Assembly (NCBI GenBank): GCA_005792355.1
Contig: SXSC01000282.1
Span: forward strand, 1 to 64,000
Reading direction: 5' to 3'
Length of the DNA: 64,000 nucleotides
Origin: Opitutaceae bacterium
Lineage (GTDB): Bacteria > Verrucomicrobiota > Verrucomicrobiia > Opitutales > Opitutaceae
The notes under the pieces are model-generated. The model searched no databases, was not told the DNA's origin, and saw nothing but the letters and a program-made list of their open reading frames with translations. Positions 62,801 to 64,000 of the stretch are shown piece after piece. The position numbers and the translations under genes are program-made. The first letter of the stretch is position 1. Each line of letters begins with the position of its first letter.

Positions 62801-64000
62801 CGTCGTCCTCACGGCGCGGGCGACAGACAATCAAGGCAATGTGGTCACTTCCTCCAGCGTGACGGTTTCCGTCGCCACCGGACAGCCTCCCGTGGTCACC
62901 ATCACGGCACCGCTCGATTTGACGCCGGTCAACAATACGCAGGCCACGACGCTTACGGCGACCGCGACCGATGCGGACGGCTCGATTGCGAGCGTGAGGT
63001 TTGTCGCCAACGGCGTGACCGTCGGCACGGCGCTCACCTCTCCGTATTCCGTTTCGTGGACGCCTGGTGTCGTCGGTAATTTTAATGTCACCGCGGTCGC
63101 CACGGACAATCTCGGCAACACCACGACCTCCGCCTCGATCAAAATCTACTCGGCGGCGGCGCCGTCAATCAGCGTTTCCGGTGCTTCTGTGAGCCCGGCG
63201 GGCGCCAAGCCTGGCGAGTCAATCGCGGTCGCGGTCAGCGTGGTCAACGCCAGCTTCACCAACGTCGTCGACAACGTCTCCAACAATATCGTCCCGACGG
63301 CGACGCCGGCGAATCAATGGGCGGTCGGCGGCACCGCGACGTTTAACCTGACGTTCACCCATGCGGTCACCGGCGATACCTTCACCCGCAATGGAATCAC
63401 CGGCTCGGTGAGCACCGCCGTTCCCGGGAAGGACGGCACCGGCACCGTGACCGTCAACACCACCGTTCCGACTTCGACAACGCAGGCCGGTGGATACAAG
63501 ATCTCTGCCACCCTCGTGAGTGCCACCGGCAGTGGTGTCACCGTGGGAACTCCCGCCTCGTTTTCCTCGTCACTCGCGGCCCTCACGGTCACCGGCAAGC
63601 CCGACTTGGTTATTACCGCCCTCACCTATCCCGCAGGCACAGCCTACAAGGGTGGCGACATCATCGCGATGACGGTCTCGTACAACAATCCCGTCACGAG
63701 TCCCGGCGGAGTGAACAATGTGCCGTATGTGCCGTCGATCAATGGCGACGGCTCGTTTGCGCGCATCGAGGTCATCCTGTCGAGCAATCCCACCTTCGGA
63801 GACAGTGATGACTTCTTGCTCACTTCCCACGATCTCAGTTCCACGATTTTGGCCAATGGCACCAATACGACGATCAGCTGGAATCAGCTTCTCCCCGGCA
63901 ATTACGTTGGCTCGTTCTATGTGATGGCCAGGATCGACTCGCTCAACCGCGTGTCGGAGACGGTGGACAACGATTTGTCGCTCAACGGCAACAACACGTG
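53835..64000 (+). CDS. Giant secreted propeller/Ig-repeat protein, C-terminus beyond window
   Basis: The frame is open from the ATG at 53835 to the window edge, more than 3,388 residues. Signal peptide MKPWQQFLLAATIGVLSAAS-ALA. Residues about 25-310: Ig/CARDB-like module with ILSSNPTFGDADDFLLTSHD. Residues about 315-860: TolB-like propeller with repeated SDGRYxAFxSxATNL and GDTNGxxDIF, interrupted at about 672-752 by a Gly-rich module. Residues 868-3109: 24 Ig-like domains of about 93 residues (PF17957-like: IASVQFFANG, FPYTATWTPTA, ATDTAGNQ). From 3110 a second copy of the N-terminal module begins. GAGGTG seven bases before the ATG is a good ribosome site. It is 41 bases after pilQ, so coexpressed with the secretin. 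A stalk-like adhesin is the likely role (inference). Confidence 0.9.
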   Translation, partial: MKPWQQFLLAATIGVLSAASALAAPVISPTGVSAAASSVAPNTSIVISISASNAGAATPADDHAAGGSVTGIVTFTHRVTGATITTGSVAFTSAAAVAGAGGTGTYTRNFTIPTITSQAGVYDASVTLSAASAGTASGSFTSSSVLTVTGTPDFDLTGLTYPAGTAYRGGDVIAMTVSYTNRTSTNGSYNVPYVSSTNSNASYFRIEIILSSNPTFGDADDFLLTSHDITASSSAPLNANSTSTTINWNQLLPGNFAGSYYVMAKIDTNSGVTETVEADLTDNGNNIYYSPDNNAARITLLPTNFPTVYRTSASGNAFSDNPSVSSDGRYTAFASDATNLGTGDTNGVRDIFLYDNQTATVRKISLSQQGSQTNSASNNPAISGNGTYVAFSSDATNLITSDTNGFSEIYVVNVLTGTLARMSLASDGTQANGGSFKPAISTTGRYVAFESTATNLIAAGTTAGVTHIYLRDRDVSGSGTFDTAGNVSTVLISQTTGGTAGNGNSIQASISGGGQYVAFASDATNLGGTVTSGIRNIYLRDVTTPTTTLVSFDTGAGAADGSSRAPSINQNNGVTTGNFADGRYIAFGSVATDLIASDTNGVSDIFVYDRVAATISRASVDTNGVQGGDPSATTAQQLGSINPSISSTGRYLAFSSLVANFSRGDSVGQYQGSGATATASLTLGAVSSIAVTANGTLYSQSSVPSVIIFGGGGSGATATATVSAAGLVTGIAVTAGGSGYTSAPSVVVASDANTSLDVFVADRDSGGTVTSGAGTLGTGGNIATTMASVNRFGYQTGGLLGTPSTAASDVYPVISGDGRWVAFPSDAENTGGIVHNATNRSSPDSNTFRDVFLHDRRINALPSATTPPSVSITSPITGTTYPVNSALTLVGSASAPAGTIASVQFFVNGTSLATDTTFPYNATWTPTAVGTFALSALVTDSFGNQAVSSNVNVTISAVSPNSPTVSISSPAAGASLFANSATTISATAADSTTDTTGTIASVAFYATNVLIGTDTTFPYSVAFTPTATGTYTLTAVATDNGGNQTTSAGVNVSVTNLTAPAISITSPTPVQINSATTITATATSGGSIASVQFLANGTLLGTTTASPFTFSWTPTAAGTYTLTAVATDNLGSQTTSAGISVVVSAGTSPVVSISSPSAGTISVNNTQTITATATDSTDGTPVTVQFFVNGLSLGPDTVFPYTASWTPTTAGIFSLLAVATDNLGNRTTSSAVSMTVSSGTAPSGVAISSPSAGAAIANGSSNTITATATANSGTIVSVQFFANGVTLGSDTTFPYTATFTPVANGSHSLTAMATDTLGNQTTSAAVAVTVAANASPSFTSLTPANGASVGVGSANTVTAVVADTDGTIASVQFFVNGTSIGTDATSPYTVTWTPTLAGSYSLTALVTDNLGATTTSSTNTVTVTGGNQPTVTINAPTTGSSWAVNSTATVTATATAVTGTIASVQFFANSVSLGTDTVFPYTASWLPTATGTYSLTALTTDTAGNQATSSAVSVTVAANQVPAFTSLTPANGASVGVGSSNTVTAVVTDPDGTVASVQFFANGVSLGTDSSSPYTASWVPTIAGSYTITAAVTDNLGVTTTSSTNTVTVTGGNAPTATVTAPTTGSSIAVNSSTTLTATATAATGTIASVQFLANSVAISTDTTFPYSATFSPTANGTYAITALATDTAGNQATSSAVSVTVASNASPTVSITAPLTGATVGVGSSNTIAATAADTDGSIASVQFLINGTALSTDTTSPYTATWTPTIRGSYSLTTIATDNLGATTTSSTISVTVTGGNEPSVAISSPTTGSALAVNSSTTVTATATPVTGTIASVQFFANGGSLGTDTTFPYTATFAPTANGTYSLTAVATDTAGNQATSSAASVTVAANVSPSFTSLTPANLASVGVGSANTVTAVVADTDGTIASVQFLVNGVSLGTDPSSPYTVTWTPTLAGSYSLTAVVTDNLGATTTSSTNTITVTGGNAPTVSAPTTGSSLAVNSSAAVTATATAATGTIASVQFFANGVSLGAADTSFPYTATFTPTANGTYSLTATATDTAGNSATSSATTVTVAANQSPAVTIGAPLTGATVGVGSSNTFSATATDADGTIVSVQFLANGVAVGTDTTFPYSVTWTPTVAGAISLTAIATDNLGATTTSATISVTVSGGNAPSVSVTSPSAGAAVANGSTNTLTATATAATGTIASVQFFANGVSLGTDTTFPYTATWTPTANGTISLTALAIDTAGNQATSSAVSATVAANASPSFTSLTPAGGASVGVGSVNTVTAVVADTDGTIASVQFLVNGVSIGTDTTSAYTATWTPTLAGSYSLTAVVTDNLGATTTSSTNTVTVTGGNAPTVAIASPATGSTILANSTQTIVVSATAVTGTITQVEFFDNGTSLGADVTYPYNASWTPTATGTHVLTAIATDSAGNRATSASVSITVATISTTFPTVSISSPAAGAAVVVGFPTTISATAADSDGTISFVEFFANGSSVGVDTTGLYRGSFTPLSAGDYVLTAVAVDNNGNRTTSATVTVSASNAGAPSVSISSPTTGDTYTVGSAISLSSSAALGSGVVVGVEYFANGVALTSIQTPSVGQGGIPFYNFTWTPAAAGTYVFTAAASDAAGNRTISAPITVTVTNIAAPTVAVTSPAAAATLAVNTTRTLTATAASAAGSISQVEFFVNGASVGVDTTFPYTGTWTPTSPGTYALRAVARDNLGNLTTSAAISVSVTSGTAPTVSVTAPTAASNVSVNAATTLTATATANTGTIASVQFFANGLSQGTDTVFPYTASWTPTALGTYLLTALATDTVGNQTTSAAITVSVIDPAAAPSVSVTSPTAGTTVTGATTITASATPIGAATIASVQFFASGVSLGTDATSPYSVAWTPTTAGSVTLTAVATDSLGLQSTSASVAVTVTLGTPPTVSITAPTSGSTVNRSTAVAVTANAADADGTIASVQFFADGTAIGTDTVAPYSVTWTPTANGSVVLTARATDNQGNVVTSSSVTVSVATGQPPVVTITAPLDLTPVNNTQATTLTATATDADGSIASVRFVANGVTVGTALTSPYSVSWTPGVVGNFNVTAVATDNLGNTTTSASIKIYSAAAPSISVSGASVSPAGAKPGESIAVAVSVVNASFTNVVDNVSNNIVPTATPANQWAVGGTATFNLTFTHAVTGDTFTRNGITGSVSTAVPGKDGTGTVTVNTTVPTSTTQAGGYKISATLVSATGSGVTVGTPASFSSSLAALTVTGKPDLVITALTYPAGTAYKGGDIIAMTVSYNNPVTSPGGVNNVPYVPSINGDGSFARIEVILSSNPTFGDSDDFLLTSHDLSSTILANGTNTTISWNQLLPGNYVGSFYVMARIDSLNRVSETVDNDLSLNGNNT
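56436..63161 (+). repeat. Array of 24 tandem Ig-like domain repeats, 279-base period
   Basis: Consecutive domains start with Pro-x-Val-type strands; many boundaries are exactly 279 bases apart (for example 58119 and 58398). From about 57560 to 60900 two subtypes alternate: one with LTPANGASVGVGS and VTDNLGATTTSS, the other with APTTGSS-AVNSS and ATDTAGNQATSS, giving a 558-base higher-order repeat. Repeats outside this block are more diverged. Confidence 0.9.

Noticed and set aside
56436..63161. 279-base tandem periodicity considered as a CRISPR-like or satellite array
   Set aside because: It is in frame throughout and encodes Ig-like domains; no conserved short repeat with unique spacers.
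53976..63865. Many minus-strand and alternate-frame ORFs across the giant gene
   Set aside because: The Ig-repeat frame is continuous through the whole stretch and checks in phase at 56436, 58119 and 63591; the others are repeated shadows.

Overview
The window is GC-rich and gene-dense, and its gene set suggests a verrucomicrobium, most likely of the Opitutaceae (inference from gene content, not from a marker-gene search). The pointers are ECF sigma factors paired with Ser/Thr kinases, a Verrucomicrobia/Planctomycetes-type sigma subfamily, PilMNOPQ-like genes next to PilV/W/X-like minor pilins, a DUF3500 protein, and many intergenic palindromes. Many starts have weak or no Shine-Dalgarno sequence.

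Region by region. (1) 1-12.5 kb: the N-terminal part of an L-lactate permease, then an ECF sigma factor followed by two large transmembrane Ser/Thr kinases with near-identical kinase halves but different extracytoplasmic halves (PEGA + SUMF1-like + alpha/beta hydrolase; WD40/TolB-like propeller), then a secreted collagen-like protein. The first kinase and the collagen-like gene share an upstream motif, TGACCT-N10-GAAATTTCGCGCTG, a candidate promoter for the sigma factor. (2) 12.5-21.6 kb: CorA, a PTS EIIA-type protein, gyrB - small unknown gene - gyrA, and a coiled-coil zinc-ribbon protein. (3) 21.8-27.2 kb: a second sigma/kinase pair (zinc-ribbon kinase with TPR-like C-terminus), RNase P RNA with an enlarged P12 region, and a DUF3500 protein. 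(4) 27.6-39.8 kb: three copies of a pilV-pilW-pilX-like minor-pilin cassette, a TMTC-like membrane/TPR protein and a LuxR-type response regulator. Palindromes of the form CCTAT-N4-ATAGG (two perfect, one relaxed) lie upstream of the two pilin operons and the regulator. (5) 40.3-48.8 kb: rpsT, a CHASE4-like/HAMP-type histidine kinase probably partnering the regulator, an AddB/AddA-like helicase-nuclease pair, and a 33-residue bS22/AURKAIP1-COX24-like ribosomal peptide. (6) 49.1-64.0 kb: a pilM-N-O-P-Q operon whose last visible gene encodes a secreted giant of more than 3,388 residues (propeller, 24 Ig-like domains, then a second copy of its N-terminal module), cut by the window edge.

Working model (inference): the secretin operon, the minor-pilin cassettes and the two-component system form one regulated type IV pilus-like surface or secretion system, and the giant propeller/Ig protein is its exported adhesin. 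No ATPase, platform protein, prepilin peptidase or obvious major pilin is encoded in this window. Intergenic gaps hold several families of short palindromes, including a two-hairpin element present in two full copies and one partial copy. No tRNA, rRNA, CRISPR array or intact insertion sequence was seen.
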